The position numbers and the translations under genes are program-made. The notes under the pieces were generated by a model. The model was not told the origin of the DNA. It was given only the letters and a program-made list of their open reading frames with translations, and ran no database searches. A stretch of 64,000 bases of DNA from Salimicrobium humidisoli (lineage in GTDB: Bacteria > Bacillota > Bacilli > Bacillales > Halobacillaceae): positions 1-64,000 of the forward strand of contig NZ_NSGH01000013.1 in the NCBI RefSeq assembly GCF_002295105.1, read 5' to 3'. Of the stretch, positions 1 through 7,746 are shown in pieces. The stretch's first letter is position 1. The number at the start of each line of letters is the position of its first letter.

Positions 1-89
1 GCCTCTGAGACGAAGAGGTTGATAGGTCCGGTGTGGAAGCGTGGCGACACGTGCAGCAGACGGATACTAATCCATCGAGATCTTCTCTA
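1..89 (+). rRNA. 23S ribosomal RNA, 3' end (partial)
   Basis: The window begins inside the last helix region of a 23S gene. GTGGAAGCGTGGCGACACG followed by GACGGATACTAAT is the conserved 3' terminal sequence of Bacillus 23S rRNA. The exact end near 89 is placed by analogy to B. subtilis, so it may be off by several bases. The rest of the gene and the 16S gene lie outside the window. A spacer of about 100 bases (90-190) separates it from the 5S gene. Confidence 0.9.
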
Positions 90-190
90 TACGTTGGTCG
101 TATGTTTCTTATCCAGTTTTGAAGGTTTTTCAAAAAACCTCTTGAAATTTGTTCGAAAGAACAATATAATAATCTTTGTCCTTGAAAAGG

Positions 191-306
191 TTTGGTGGCA
201 ATAGCGAAGAGGTCACACCTGTTCCCATGCCGAACACAGAAGTTAAGTTCTTCCGCGCCGATGGTAGTCGGGGTTACCCCCCGCAAGAGTAGGGCGCTGC
301 CAGGTC
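191..306 (+). rRNA. rrf: 5S ribosomal RNA
   Basis: About 116 bases beginning TTTGGTGGCAATAGCGAAG and containing the conserved CCCATGCCGAACACAGAAGT stretch of loop B/C. The 5' TTTGGTGGC pairs imperfectly with the 3' GCGCTGCCAGG. It lies between the 23S end and the tRNA array, the standard rrn order, and is probably processed from the same transcript. Confidence 0.95.
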
Positions 307-316
307 GTTTCAATAT

Positions 317-391
317 TCCACCGTAGCTCAGTGGTAGAGCAATCGGCTGTTAACCGATTTGTCGTAGGTTCGAATCCTACCGGTGGAGCCA
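317..391 (+). tRNA. tRNA-Asn(GTT)
   Basis: Cloverleaf with acceptor TCCACCG/CGGTGGA, anticodon GTT in CTGTTAA, T-loop GGTTCGAATCC and an encoded CCA. First gene of the array that follows the 5S gene. Confidence 0.97.
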
Positions 392-396
392 TTTCT

Positions 397-488
397 GGAG
401 AGATGTCCGAGTCTGGCTTAAGGAGCACGATTGGAACTCGTGTAGGCCCTTTCGGGTCTCGAGGGTTCGAATCCCTCTCTCTCCGCCA
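397..488 (+). tRNA. tRNA-Ser(GGA)
   Basis: Class II tRNA of 92 bases. Acceptor GGAGAGA/TCTCTCC, anticodon GGA, long variable arm around GGCCCTTTCGGGTC, encoded CCA. Confidence 0.96.
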
Positions 489-489
489 T

Positions 490-564
490 GGCCCGTTGGT
501 CAAGTGGTTAAGACACCGCCCTTTCACGGCGGTAACACGGGTTCGAATCCCGTACGGGTCACCA
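490..564 (+). tRNA. tRNA-Glu(TTC)
   Basis: Acceptor GGCCCGT/ACGGGTC, anticodon TTC in CTTTCAC, T-loop GTTCGAATCC, encoded CCA. It begins two bases after the CCA of tRNA-Ser. Confidence 0.97.
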
Positions 565-574
565 CTATTTTACT

Positions 575-650
575 GGAGGATTAGCTCAGCTGGGAGAGCA
601 CTTGCCTTACAAGCAAGGGGTCGCAGGTTCGAGCCCTGCATCCTCCACCA
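575..650 (+). tRNA. tRNA-Val(TAC)
   Basis: Acceptor GGAGGAT/ATCCTCC, anticodon TAC in CTTACAA, encoded CCA, 76 bases. Confidence 0.97.
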
Positions 651-670
651 TAGAAGTTATACTTCAACAT

Positions 671-751
<81 letters not shown>

Positions 752-753
752 TT

Positions 754-830
754 GGTCCGGTAGTTCAGTTGGTTAGAATGCCTGCCTGTCACGCAGGAGG
801 TCGCGGGTTCGAGTCCCGTCCGGACCGCCA
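754..830 (+). tRNA. tRNA-Asp(GTC)
   Basis: Acceptor GGTCCGG/CCGGACC, anticodon GTC in CTGTCAC, encoded CCA, 77 bases. Confidence 0.97.
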
Positions 831-845
831 TTAATACATAAAAGT

Positions 846-921
<76 letters not shown>

Positions 922-926
922 CTTTT

Positions 927-1002
927 GCCGGCCTAGCTCAATTGGTAGAGCAACTGATTTGTAATCAGTAGGTTGGGGGTTCAAGTCCTCTGGCCGGCAC
1001 CA
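927..1002 (+). tRNA. tRNA-Thr(TGT)
   Basis: Acceptor GCCGGCC/GGCCGGC, anticodon TGT in TTTGTAA, encoded CCA. Confidence 0.97.
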
Positions 1003-1020
1003 GATACTTTAATAAAAAAT

Positions 1021-1106
1021 GGAGGGATAGCGAAGTTGGCCAAACGCGGCGGACTGTAAATCCGCTCCCATCGGGTTCGCAGGTTCGAGTCCTGCTCCCT
1101 CCACCA
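1021..1106 (+). tRNA. tRNA-Tyr(GTA)
   Basis: Class II tRNA of 86 bases. Acceptor GGAGGGA/TCCCTCC, anticodon GTA in CTGTAAA, variable arm CTCCCATCGGG, encoded CCA. Confidence 0.96.
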
Positions 1107-1111
1107 TTTTT

Positions 1112-1182
1112 AGGGGTATAGTTCAAAGGCAGAACAGCGGTCTCCAAAACCGCCGATGTGGGTTCGAGTCCTACTACCCCTG
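1112..1182 (+). tRNA. tRNA-Trp(CCA), no encoded 3' CCA
   Basis: Acceptor AGGGGTA/TACCCCT with discriminator G1182 and anticodon CCA in CTCCAAA. The sequence runs directly into TTTTTTC, so the 3' CCA must be added after transcription. Confidence 0.95.
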
Positions 1183-1196
1183 TTTTTTCAATCTAT

Positions 1197-1273
1197 GGCG
1201 ACTGTGGCGAAGTGGTTAACGCACCGGATTGTGGCTCCGGCATTCGTGGGTTCGATTCCCATCAGTCGCCCCA
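1197..1273 (+). tRNA. tRNA-His(GTG)
   Basis: Anticodon GTG in TTGTGGC. The extra 5' G (G-1) that identifies tRNA-His is encoded and faces C73 before the encoded CCA. Confidence 0.96.
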
Positions 1274-1284
1274 TTTTTTATTGT

Positions 1285-1359
1285 TGGGCTATGGCCAAGC
1301 GGTAAGGCAACGGTTTTTGGTACCGTCATGCGCTGGTTCGAATCCAGCTAGCCCAGCCA
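1285..1359 (+). tRNA. tRNA-Gln(TTG)
   Basis: Acceptor TGGGCTA/TAGCCCA, anticodon TTG in TTTTGGT, encoded CCA. Confidence 0.96.
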
Positions 1360-1360
1360 T

Positions 1361-1432
1361 GCGAGAGTAGTTCAGTGGTAGAACACCACCTTGCCAAGGT
1401 GGGGGTCGCGGGTTCGAATCCCGTCTCTCGCT
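1361..1432 (+). tRNA. tRNA-Gly(GCC), no encoded 3' CCA
   Basis: Acceptor GCGAGAG/CTCTCGC, discriminator T1432, anticodon GCC in TTGCCAA. CTTTGAGG follows, so CCA is not encoded. It starts two bases after the tRNA-Gln CCA. Confidence 0.95.
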
Positions 1433-1444
1433 CTTTGAGGTTAT

Positions 1445-1518
1445 GGCGGCATAGCCAAGTGGCAAGGCAGAGGACTGCAACTCCTTTATCACCGGTTCGA
1501 ATCCGGTTGCCGCCTCCA
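1445..1518 (+). tRNA. tRNA-Cys(GCA)
   Basis: Acceptor GGCGGCA/TGCCGCC, discriminator T, anticodon GCA in CTGCAAC, encoded CCA. Confidence 0.96.
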
Positions 1519-1538
1519 AAAATAAACATAAAAATCGT

Positions 1539-1621
1539 GGCGAAGTGGTGGAACTGGCAGACACGCAGCACTCAAAATGCTGTGCCTTCTGGGCGTGTGG
1601 GTTCGAATCCCACCTTCGCTA
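1539..1621 (+). tRNA. tRNA-Leu(CAA), no encoded 3' CCA
   Basis: Class II tRNA. Acceptor GGCGAAG/CTTCGCT (first pair G-U), anticodon CAA in CTCAAAA, variable arm TGCCTTCTGGGCG. The sequence continues as TATATAATG, so CCA is not encoded. Last tRNA of the array; the terminator follows 10 bases later. Confidence 0.92.
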
Positions 1622-1630
1622 TATATAATG

Positions 1631-1658
1631 AAAACTACCAGGATCCTGGTAGTTTTTT
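1631..1658 (+). terminator. Terminator of the rRNA-tRNA operon
   Basis: Perfect 13+13 inverted repeat built on ACTACCAG-GATC-CTGGTAGT and followed by a T tract. It closes the array transcribed from the upstream rrn operon. Confidence 0.9.
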
Positions 1659-1758
1659 TGTAATGAATGCATAAAGTCAGCTCTCTCCTCCCAGAAGACG
1701 GAAGCATAGATGATTTATTACCCCGATGTGTGGTATAAAGAGGGTAGGAGGGATGAAA

Positions 1759-2208
1759 ATGAAACGACACGAAGCGTTAGTTCCTTTGTCTCATCACCAT
1801 CACCATGGCCTTGTACTTGCTCAGAAGTTACAAAAAACAGAAGAAAAAGACAAGTTCAGAGAGATTATGAAGGATATTGAAGATTTCTGGGAAAACGATG
1901 GGGAAGCACACTTCAGGGAAGAAGAGGAAATCCTTCTCCCGCTGTACGCCTGCTATGCAGAGATAGAAGATGATGAAGATATAGAGAAAATGCTTATCGA
2001 TCATACAGTGATACGTGGACTTATCGTTAAACTGCGTAAGCTGGAAAGATTCGATTATAAAGTGTTTCAGGAACTGGGAGAGAAGCTTCATGATCACATT
2101 AGAATGGAAGAAAGGGCTATCTTTCCGAAAATAGAAAGTGCAGTTCCTGATAAAGAACTATATAAAGTGGAAGGCAAGTTTCACATCGACAGTTACAGTG
2201 GTAAGTAA
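1759..2208 (+). CDS. Hemerythrin-like (HHE cation-binding) domain protein
   Basis: 149 residues, cytoplasmic, all-helical type. Visible di-iron ligand candidates: the His run 12-16, HFREEEE (H51/E55), DHTVIR (H82) and LHDHIRMEERAIFP (H113/E117), the usual pattern of the hemerythrin/HHE family. Such proteins bind O2, NO or iron, or act in iron-sulfur repair; which applies here cannot be told. The start at 1759 is preferred because GGAGGG at 1747-1752 is six bases upstream, while the in-frame ATG at 1753 abuts it. Single gene between two terminators. High charge (many Glu/Lys) is consistent with a cytoplasmic protein. Confidence 0.85.
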   Translation: MKRHEALVPLSHHHHHGLVLAQKLQKTEEKDKFREIMKDIEDFWENDGEAHFREEEEILLPLYACYAEIEDDEDIEKMLIDHTVIRGLIVKLRKLERFDYKVFQELGEKLHDHIRMEERAIFPKIESAVPDKELYKVEGKFHIDSYSGK

Positions 2209-2234
2209 CGCAACTTTTCAAGTTGCGTTTTTTT
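2207..2234 (+). terminator. Terminator after the hemerythrin-like gene
   Basis: Stem AACGCAACTT/AAGTTGCGTT with a 3-base loop and a T7 tract; it begins inside the stop codon. Confidence 0.9.
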
Positions 2235-2245
2235 AAATAAAAAGG

Positions 2246-2274
2246 TTGAAACCCTTCCTGGTCGTTGTTACAAT
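2246..2274 (+). promoter_or_regulatory. Sigma-A promoter of tRNA-Gly(TCC)
   Basis: -35 TTGAAA (2246-2251), 17-base spacer, -10 TACAAT (2269-2274) with an extended-10 TGT directly before it. Predicted start near 2281, about 30 bases upstream of the tRNA. Confidence 0.75.
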
Positions 2275-2310
2275 GTAAACTATCCCTTGAAGTTGTCCTG
2301 ACCTCTTCGG

Positions 2311-2384
2311 GCGGGTGTAGTTTAGTGGTAAAACCTCAGCCTTCCAAGCTGATGACGGGAGTTCGATTCTCCTCACCCGCTCCA
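2311..2384 (+). tRNA. tRNA-Gly(TCC)
   Basis: Acceptor GCGGGTG/CACCCGC, discriminator T, anticodon TCC in CTTCCAA, encoded CCA. Stands alone behind its own promoter; together with tRNA-Gly(GCC) at 1361 it covers the glycine codons. Confidence 0.96.
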
Positions 2385-2523
2385 CTAGTGTTTGAAATTA
2401 TGTTTTCATACCACGTGCCAACGCAGTGTTTCGTTAATGAATAACGAAGCATTGCGTTTTTTCATGAATGAAAATGGATACATACATATAGATGAGACAG
2501 ATTCAATGAAAGGAAGTGCTACC

Positions 2524-4230
2524 ATGCAACAGCTGAAAAAATATTTAAAAGAAATAGATGGGAAAAGTTATAAGGGATATAAACAGATCCAGGGGACTTA
2601 TTCTTTCCGGGATTACAAACTTCACATCGATTATGTGCAGGGAGACCCTTTTGCGGCCCCTTCCAAAATAAGAATAAGAGTTCCGGAAGCGACCCGCTCC
2701 ATTAAAAAGGAATGGACGACCTCCAGATCACGAAGAATTTATACGGAAGACACACTCACCCGACACGTTTCAGAAACGGTGAAGAAGCATAAATCGAACG
2801 TGAAAGGTTCGGGAAAAAGTGGAGATGTAGGAATGGATCAGCCGGGCCAAGAAGTTCTTGAACGTACCGCGGTCATGATAGAGCAGGGTTCTACAGTGCT
2901 CTGTTTCACGGTAGGCCTGCCGGCGAATGGACGCCGTATTAACGGAAAGGAAGCTGAAAAACTTTTTTTCGAAGTCCTTCCTGCGATAGTGGAGCAGTCG
3001 ATTATGTCTATAAAAGACGAGGAGATCGAACAGGCATGTGAACTTGCCGATCAGTACGATGCAATCCGTGAGGAAATGGATAAAAATGACTGGGAAGCGT
3101 TCATAGCTGACGGGTCCATTCTCCCGAGGGAGAGCGGGATCAGCCAGCGACCGATGAAAAACGCAGTACCTTTTGAAAGTCCGGAAGAGAACCGGGTTTC
3201 CATCTCCCTGCCGCATCGCACAGAACCGCTCACAGGTATGGCGATCAAAAAAGGTATCACGCTGATAGTAGGTGGCGGCTATCACGGAAAAAGTACCCTG
3301 CTGCAGGCCATCGAGAGAGGGGTATACCCTCATAAACAGGGAGATGGACGTGAATATGTCATCACTGCTCCGGACGCCGTTAAAGTGAGGGCGGAAGATG
3401 GAAGGAAAGTTACAAACGTCGATATCTCCTCTTTCATTAAGAATTTACCGCACGGCACCGATACCTCCACTTTTACAACGGAGGATGCGAGCGGAAGTAC
3501 ATCGCAGGCTGCGAATGTGGTCGAGGCGCTTGAGACAGGTGCCGGAGCTCTATTGATAGACGAAGACACCAGTGCCACGAACTTTATGATCCGGGATGAA
3601 CGTATGCAGGAGCTTGTGGCGAAAGAGAAAGAACCGATCACTCCTTTCATCGATAAAATCGAGCAGATGAGGGATGAGCTCGATGTCTCGACGATCCTCG
3701 TCATGGGCGGATCCGGTGAATATTTCCACGCTGCCGATCACGTTATTATGATGGACCAGTACGTTCCGCATGATGTGACGGCCAGGGCCAGGGAAATAGC
3801 TTCCCGTTACCCGAGCGAACGTAAGAAAGAGGAAACTTCTTTCGGTTCCCTGCCGGCGCGGTCTTTTCTTCCATCTACCATTCAGGCTCAGCGCGGGAAG
3901 AAGGAGAAAGTGCAGGCTAAGGGGCTGTATCATATAATTATGGGAAGGCACGACATACGCATGGAAGGACTTGAGCAGCTCGTTGATGCTTCTCAGACGA
4001 GGTTCATCGCTGATTTGATTACCCATATGAATAAACAGGGGATGCTGAAGAAAAAAGAGACGCTGAAAGAACTGGTAGATGCGATTGATAAACAGATTGA
4101 TGCAGAAGGACTTTCCTTCGCGGCACCTTTCAGGAATCAGCATCCCGGAGAACTGGCCAGACCGAGAAAGTTTGAAATTGCAGCAACCTTAAACAGAATC
4201 CGTACCGCAAAAGTGGAGGATTTAAGGTAA
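2524..4230 (+). CDS. ABC-ATPase domain protein (PF09818-type P-loop ATPase)
   Basis: 568 residues. A Walker A loop GGGYHGKST lies at about residues 250-258, an ABC-signature-like SGSTSQAA near 323-330, and Walker B LLIDEDTSA at about 343-351. Length and arrangement match the PF09818 family of soluble ABC-type ATPases of unknown role; there are no membrane segments. The start at 2524 is chosen because AGGAAG sits seven bases upstream; the reading frame is open back to 2392 but without a ribosome binding site. It is 21 bases upstream of queG and probably co-transcribed with it. No partner gives a function. Confidence 0.85.
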   Translation: MQQLKKYLKEIDGKSYKGYKQIQGTYSFRDYKLHIDYVQGDPFAAPSKIRIRVPEATRSIKKEWTTSRSRRIYTEDTLTRHVSETVKKHKSNVKGSGKSGDVGMDQPGQEVLERTAVMIEQGSTVLCFTVGLPANGRRINGKEAEKLFFEVLPAIVEQSIMSIKDEEIEQACELADQYDAIREEMDKNDWEAFIADGSILPRESGISQRPMKNAVPFESPEENRVSISLPHRTEPLTGMAIKKGITLIVGGGYHGKSTLLQAIERGVYPHKQGDGREYVITAPDAVKVRAEDGRKVTNVDISSFIKNLPHGTDTSTFTTEDASGSTSQAANVVEALETGAGALLIDEDTSATNFMIRDERMQELVAKEKEPITPFIDKIEQMRDELDVSTILVMGGSGEYFHAADHVIMMDQYVPHDVTARAREIASRYPSERKKEETSFGSLPARSFLPSTIQAQRGKKEKVQAKGLYHIIMGRHDIRMEGLEQLVDASQTRFIADLITHMNKQGMLKKKETLKELVDAIDKQIDAEGLSFAAPFRNQHPGELARPRKFEIAATLNRIRTAKVEDLR

Positions 4231-4251
4231 GGGAGAAGGAGGAGCGAACGT

Positions 4252-5385
4252 ATGGATGCCGAACAGTTAAAGAAGGAAACGATTGCCTACAGCAAAGAAA
4301 TAGGAATCGATAAAATAGGTTTTGCCAGCGCAGACGTATTCGGCGAATTGAAATCCCGGCTGATACGACAGGAACAGCTGGGATACCACTCGGGGTTCGA
4401 AAAGGGGAGTCCGGAAGAACGTACGGAACCTGAACGTCTCCTTCCCTCTTCCCAATCTATCATTTCTATCGCGCTCGCCTATCCTTCAAAAATGGAAAAT
4501 CCCCCAAAAAATGAGAAAGGGGCGCGACGCGGACAGTTCGCCCGTGCTTCGTGGGGGGAGGATTACCACACGGTATTACGCGAAAAACTGCAGCTGCTCG
4601 GTTCTTTTCTCCGTGAAAAGGTTCCGGAAGTTGAGTTGAAGCTGATGGTAGATACAGGAGAGCTGTCAGACCGTGCCGTAGCCGAGAGGGCAGGGATAGG
4701 ATTCAGCGGAAAAAACTGTGCGATAATTACCCCCGAGTTCGGCTCCTACGTTTATCTCGGCGAACTGGTGACGAATCTTCCGTTCGCTCCGGATGAACCG
4801 ATCCAGGAAGGGTGCGGCGACTGTAATATTTGCGTAGATTCGTGTCCGACGGATGCTCTTGTCCAGGGCGGCCAGCTGAATGCCGGTCGATGCATCGCTT
4901 TTCTGACGCAGACAAAAGGTTTTCTCGAAGATGAGTACCGTACGAAAATAGGGAACAGAGTCTACGGTTGTGACACATGTCAGACAGTTTGCCCGTTCAA
5001 CCGCAAGAAAGATTTCCATCTTCACGAAGAATTCGAGCCGGACCCGGAGAAAGTCAAACCTGTACTCCGCCCTATTCTTCGCATATCCAACCGGGAGTTC
5101 AAAGAAAAGTTCGGCAGAATGGCAGGATCGTGGCGCGGGAAGAAACCGATTCAGCGTAATGCTATTCTGGCTCTCGGGCATTACCGGGAAACAGAGGCGG
5201 TAGAGGACCTTGTATATCTTATGAAGAACGACCCCCGTCCTGTAATCAGGGGTACGGCTGCGTACAGTCTCGGAAAAATCGGAACGCCGGAATGTTTCGA
5301 GGAACTCGAGGTGGCCAGAGGGCACGAGACTGATGAAAAAGTGAAAGAAGAAATGGAAAAAGGTTTAGCTTTTCAGATGAATTGA
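4252..5385 (+). CDS. queG: Epoxyqueuosine reductase QueG
   Basis: 377 residues. Catalyses the last step of queuosine synthesis, reducing epoxyqueuosine to queuosine in the wobble position of tRNAs with GUN anticodons, using cobalamin and two [4Fe-4S] clusters. Visible: ferredoxin-like clusters with Cys188/191/194 in CGDCNICVDSCP and Cys240/243/247 in CDTCQTVCP, and a HEAT-like tail (about 300-377) with ALGHYRETEAV and SLGKIG. Start ATG has AGGAGGAG upstream. Substrate tRNAs Asn, Asp, His and Tyr are all encoded in the nearby array, although most bacteria do not cluster these. Followed by ogt with 17 bases between. Confidence 0.95.
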   Translation: MDAEQLKKETIAYSKEIGIDKIGFASADVFGELKSRLIRQEQLGYHSGFEKGSPEERTEPERLLPSSQSIISIALAYPSKMENPPKNEKGARRGQFARASWGEDYHTVLREKLQLLGSFLREKVPEVELKLMVDTGELSDRAVAERAGIGFSGKNCAIITPEFGSYVYLGELVTNLPFAPDEPIQEGCGDCNICVDSCPTDALVQGGQLNAGRCIAFLTQTKGFLEDEYRTKIGNRVYGCDTCQTVCPFNRKKDFHLHEEFEPDPEKVKPVLRPILRISNREFKEKFGRMAGSWRGKKPIQRNAILALGHYRETEAVEDLVYLMKNDPRPVIRGTAAYSLGKIGTPECFEELEVARGHETDEKVKEEMEKGLAFQMN

Positions 5386-5402
5386 AAAGGAGAAGTGAAG
5401 AA

Positions 5403-5921
5403 ATGATATTTTATCAGAAGGAAATGAGCACTCCGCTCGGTCCTATGCTCGCAACGGCCGATGAGGAGCGGCTGATCCGCCTGGACTACGGGTCCCTCTC
5501 CGAAAAAGGGGAACTTCATAAGAACCACATCCACTCCTTTATCGATAAATCTCCTGAGTTGATAGAAAAAGAAACAAAGCTGCTGCAGGAAACGGAGAGG
5601 CAGCTAAAGGAGTATTTTAACAGGGAAAGGTACTTGTTCAGCCTTCCTTATAAATTTTACGGCACCTCCTTTCAAAAGAATATTTGGGAAGCGCTCGCGA
5701 TGGAAGTTCCGTACGGGGAGACGATCACTTATAAAGGTCTGGCGGAGAGCGCCGGTAACCGAAAAGCCGTACGTGCCGTAGGAGGAGCCATGAACAAAAA
5801 CCCTTTCTCTATCGTGGTGCCGTGCCACCGCGTGGTAGGTCAGAACGGAAAAATGACCGGGTATGGCGGGGGTGTCGATAAAAAAGTGTATCTGTTGAAT
5901 CTCGAAAACACCCGTAGCTAA
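5403..5921 (+). CDS. ogt: Methylated-DNA-protein cysteine methyltransferase (Ogt/AGT)
   Basis: 172 residues. Repairs O6-alkylguanine by irreversible transfer of the alkyl group to its active cysteine. The PCHRV motif with acceptor Cys141 and the DNA-binding wing segment RAVGGAMNKNP (Arg124 finger) are present. Family length is normal. ATG 5403 is chosen because AAGGAG lies nine bases upstream; a TTG at 5382 is in frame but would place that Shine-Dalgarno inside the gene. Third gene of the ATPase-queG-ogt run. Confidence 0.94.
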   Translation: MIFYQKEMSTPLGPMLATADEERLIRLDYGSLSEKGELHKNHIHSFIDKSPELIEKETKLLQETERQLKEYFNRERYLFSLPYKFYGTSFQKNIWEALAMEVPYGETITYKGLAESAGNRKAVRAVGGAMNKNPFSIVVPCHRVVGQNGKMTGYGGGVDKKVYLLNLENTRS

Positions 5922-6063
5922 AGGGTGGTTTTACTGTGCAGAAATTTTTCCGGGACCTTCCTGTTGTTACGGCTGCGTGGTTCGTTACGGTCTCTTTAAG
6001 ATAAATACACTTTTATGTGATATAATATCCGGGTTGACTAAAATAATTTCAGAGGTGAAACGA

Positions 6064-6540
6064 ATGCCTAATCACGTGGTATTATTTCAGCCGGAAATCC
6101 CTGCAAACACCGGAAATATAGCCAGGACCTGTCTTGCTACGGACACCACTCTGCACCTCATACACCCGCTCGGATTTTCCACGGAAGACCGCATGGTGAA
6201 ACGAGCAGGACTTGATTACTGGTATGACGTAACTATTTATCATTATGATTCCCTCGAGGAACTCTACGGAAAGTTTCCGGAAGGCGAGTATTATTATGTC
6301 GAGAACTTCGGAGGCAGTTCATTCGTGGAGATGGACTATACGGATACGGCGAAAGATCAGCTGTTCGTATTTGGAAGGGAAAGCGACGGAATTCCGCATG
6401 AACTGCTGGAAGGAATGGAAGACAGGTGCGTGCGCATACCTATGACAGATAAAGTGAGGTCACTGAATCTTGCGAATACTGTTTCTATTATGCTTTTCCA
6501 CGTATTGCACGAGCAGGGGTTTCCCGGTCTTATAAAATAA
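6064..6540 (+). CDS. trmL: tRNA (cytidine/uridine(34)-2'-O)-methyltransferase TrmL
   Basis: 158 residues, SPOUT/TrmH superfamily, acting as a homodimer on the wobble ribose of the two tRNA-Leu isoacceptors with CAA and UAA anticodons. Conserved blocks are visible: PEIPANTGNIART near the N terminus, FGRESDGIP, and the knot region MTDKVRSLNLANTVSI. Start ATG 6064 has AGAGGTG six bases upstream; the frame is open further but unsupported. A tRNA-Leu(CAA), a known target class, is encoded at 1539. Followed by a hairpin shared with a minus-strand gene. Confidence 0.93.
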   Translation: MPNHVVLFQPEIPANTGNIARTCLATDTTLHLIHPLGFSTEDRMVKRAGLDYWYDVTIYHYDSLEELYGKFPEGEYYYVENFGGSSFVEMDYTDTAKDQLFVFGRESDGIPHELLEGMEDRCVRIPMTDKVRSLNLANTVSIMLFHVLHEQGFPGLIK

Positions 6541-6579
6541 AGGAAGAACAGGAGGCACTCGACCTCTTTCTTCCAAACA

Positions 6580-6611
6580 AAAAAAGATCGCCTTTTAAGG
6601 GCGATCTCTTT
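6580..6611. terminator. Bidirectional terminator between trmL and the small peptide gene
   Basis: Stem AGATCGCC (6585-6592) / GGCGATCT (6600-6607). An A7 run on its left becomes a T tract for minus-strand transcripts, so it is strongest for the peptide gene at 6618-6710; for trmL the downstream T content is weaker. Confidence 0.8.
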
Positions 6612-6617
6612 AGTATA

Positions 6618-6710
6618 TTACTTCGGCGCACCTGGCTTTTCGTCGCGTCCCGCGGCGAAAATAGATGTAAGAAAAGAAATGCTCACCATCATGATCAATG
6701 TCATTTTCAT
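6618..6710 (-). CDS. Predicted 30-residue hydrophobic peptide
   Basis: A short reading frame with all the trimmings of a gene: AAGGAGG with 8 bases to the ATG, a TATAAT box 39 bases upstream of the start, and a terminator just after the stop. The product has a hydrophobic stretch of about 18 residues (positions 3-20, ending SIFAA) and a charged, proline-containing tail GRDEKPGAPK, so it could be a single-span membrane peptide or a signal-anchored peptide. I do not recognise a family. Options include a type I toxin-like peptide, a membrane-protein modulator, or a small conserved Bacillaceae peptide. It lies 73 bases downstream of lipA, with its own -10 box between. Confidence 0.65.
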   Translation of the reverse strand: MKMTLIMMVSISFLTSIFAAGRDEKPGAPK

Positions 6711-6748
6711 GTGTAATTCCTCCTTCATATTCCGTTCAGGCTATTTTC

Positions 6749-6754
6749 ATTATA
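6749..6754 (-). promoter_or_regulatory. -10 box for the small peptide gene
   Basis: Perfect TATAAT on the minus strand, between lipA and the peptide gene. The -35 at 17 bases (TTTCCT) is poor, so this is a tentative independent promoter. Confidence 0.45.
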
Positions 6755-6783
6755 CATGAGTGAAATTCCAAAGGAAATACCAT

Positions 6784-7731
6784 TTAGAAGTTTGTATTCG
6801 TTAACGGTTCCCCGGAGCTTTCTTCGTACCCTTTAGCATATTCCAATCTTCTTTGCACGGTCGTTTTGTTTACCTGTTCGTCTGCGTGATAGGAGGAACG
6901 CACCAGTGGTCCCGCTTCACAGTGACTGAACCCTTTTTCTAAAGCTATTTGTTTTAACTCTTCGAACTCATCCGGATGGTAATATCTCTCTACGTTCAGG
7001 TGTTTTTTCGTTGGCTGCAGATACTGGCCGAGTGTGAGGATGTCCACGTTGTTCGCCCGTAAATCATCCATTGCTTCAATAAGTTCTTCCTTTGTTTCTC
7101 CAAGTCCGACCATAATACTTGATTTCGTAGGAGTGTTTGGCCGCATTTCCTTCACTCGACGAAGCAATTCGAGAGAACGGTCGTACATAGCAATAGCACG
7201 GACGCGTTTCGTGAGCCGACGCACTGTTTCGATATTATGGTTAAAGATGTCCGGTTCCCCTGCGAGCAGAGTAGACAGGCTTTCGTAGTCGCCTTTCATA
7301 TCAGAAGGGAGGATTTCCACGGAACATCCTGGAACTCTTTTTCGGATAGCACGTACTGTTTCCCCGAAAACAGCTGCACCTCCATCTTTCAGGTCGTCAC
7401 GTGCCACGGAAGTGACGACTACGTGTTTTAATCCCATGATTTCTACCGATTCTGCCACCCGCTCGGGTTCTCCCCAATCGAGTTCATTCGGGAGTCCGGT
7501 TTTGACGGCACAAAAACGGCACCCGCGCGTACATGTATCCCCCAGAATCATGAAAGTAGCGGTTTTCCGTTCGCTCCAGCACTCATGAATATTCGGACAT
7601 CTCGCTTCTTCACAGACGGTATTCAGTTTTTTATCTTTCATCAGTTTTTTCAGTTTCATATAGGACTGGTTGGTGTTCAGCTTAATTTTCAGCCATTCGG
7701 GTTTTTTGATGTGCTCATAATTTTTACTCAT
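6784..7731 (-). CDS. lipA: Lipoyl synthase LipA
   Basis: 315 residues. Radical-SAM enzyme that inserts two sulfur atoms into protein-bound octanoyl groups. The auxiliary cluster cysteines C40, C45 and C51 ([12 protein letters not shown]) and the radical-SAM triad CTRGCRFC (C67/C71/C74) are intact, and the C-terminal RSSYHA serine ligand motif is present. ATG start with AGGAGTGG upstream. It follows lipM by 15 bases in the same direction, so octanoyl transfer and sulfur insertion are encoded together, next to odhB whose product is a lipoyl protein. Confidence 0.96.
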   Translation of the reverse strand: MSKNYEHIKKPEWLKIKLNTNQSYMKLKKLMKDKKLNTVCEEARCPNIHECWSERKTATFMILGDTCTRGCRFCAVKTGLPNELDWGEPERVAESVEIMGLKHVVVTSVARDDLKDGGAAVFGETVRAIRKRVPGCSVEILPSDMKGDYESLSTLLAGEPDIFNHNIETVRRLTKRVRAIAMYDRSLELLRRVKEMRPNTPTKSSIMVGLGETKEELIEAMDDLRANNVDILTLGQYLQPTKKHLNVERYYHPDEFEELKQIALEKGFSHCEAGPLVRSSYHADEQVNKTTVQRRLEYAKGYEESSGEPLTNTNF

Positions 7732-7746
7732 AGCTCCACTCCTCTT

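Noticed and set aside
5382-5402. TTG start for ogt overlapping the queG stop.
   Set aside because: It would place the AAGGAG Shine-Dalgarno inside the gene; ATG 5403 is at the right distance.
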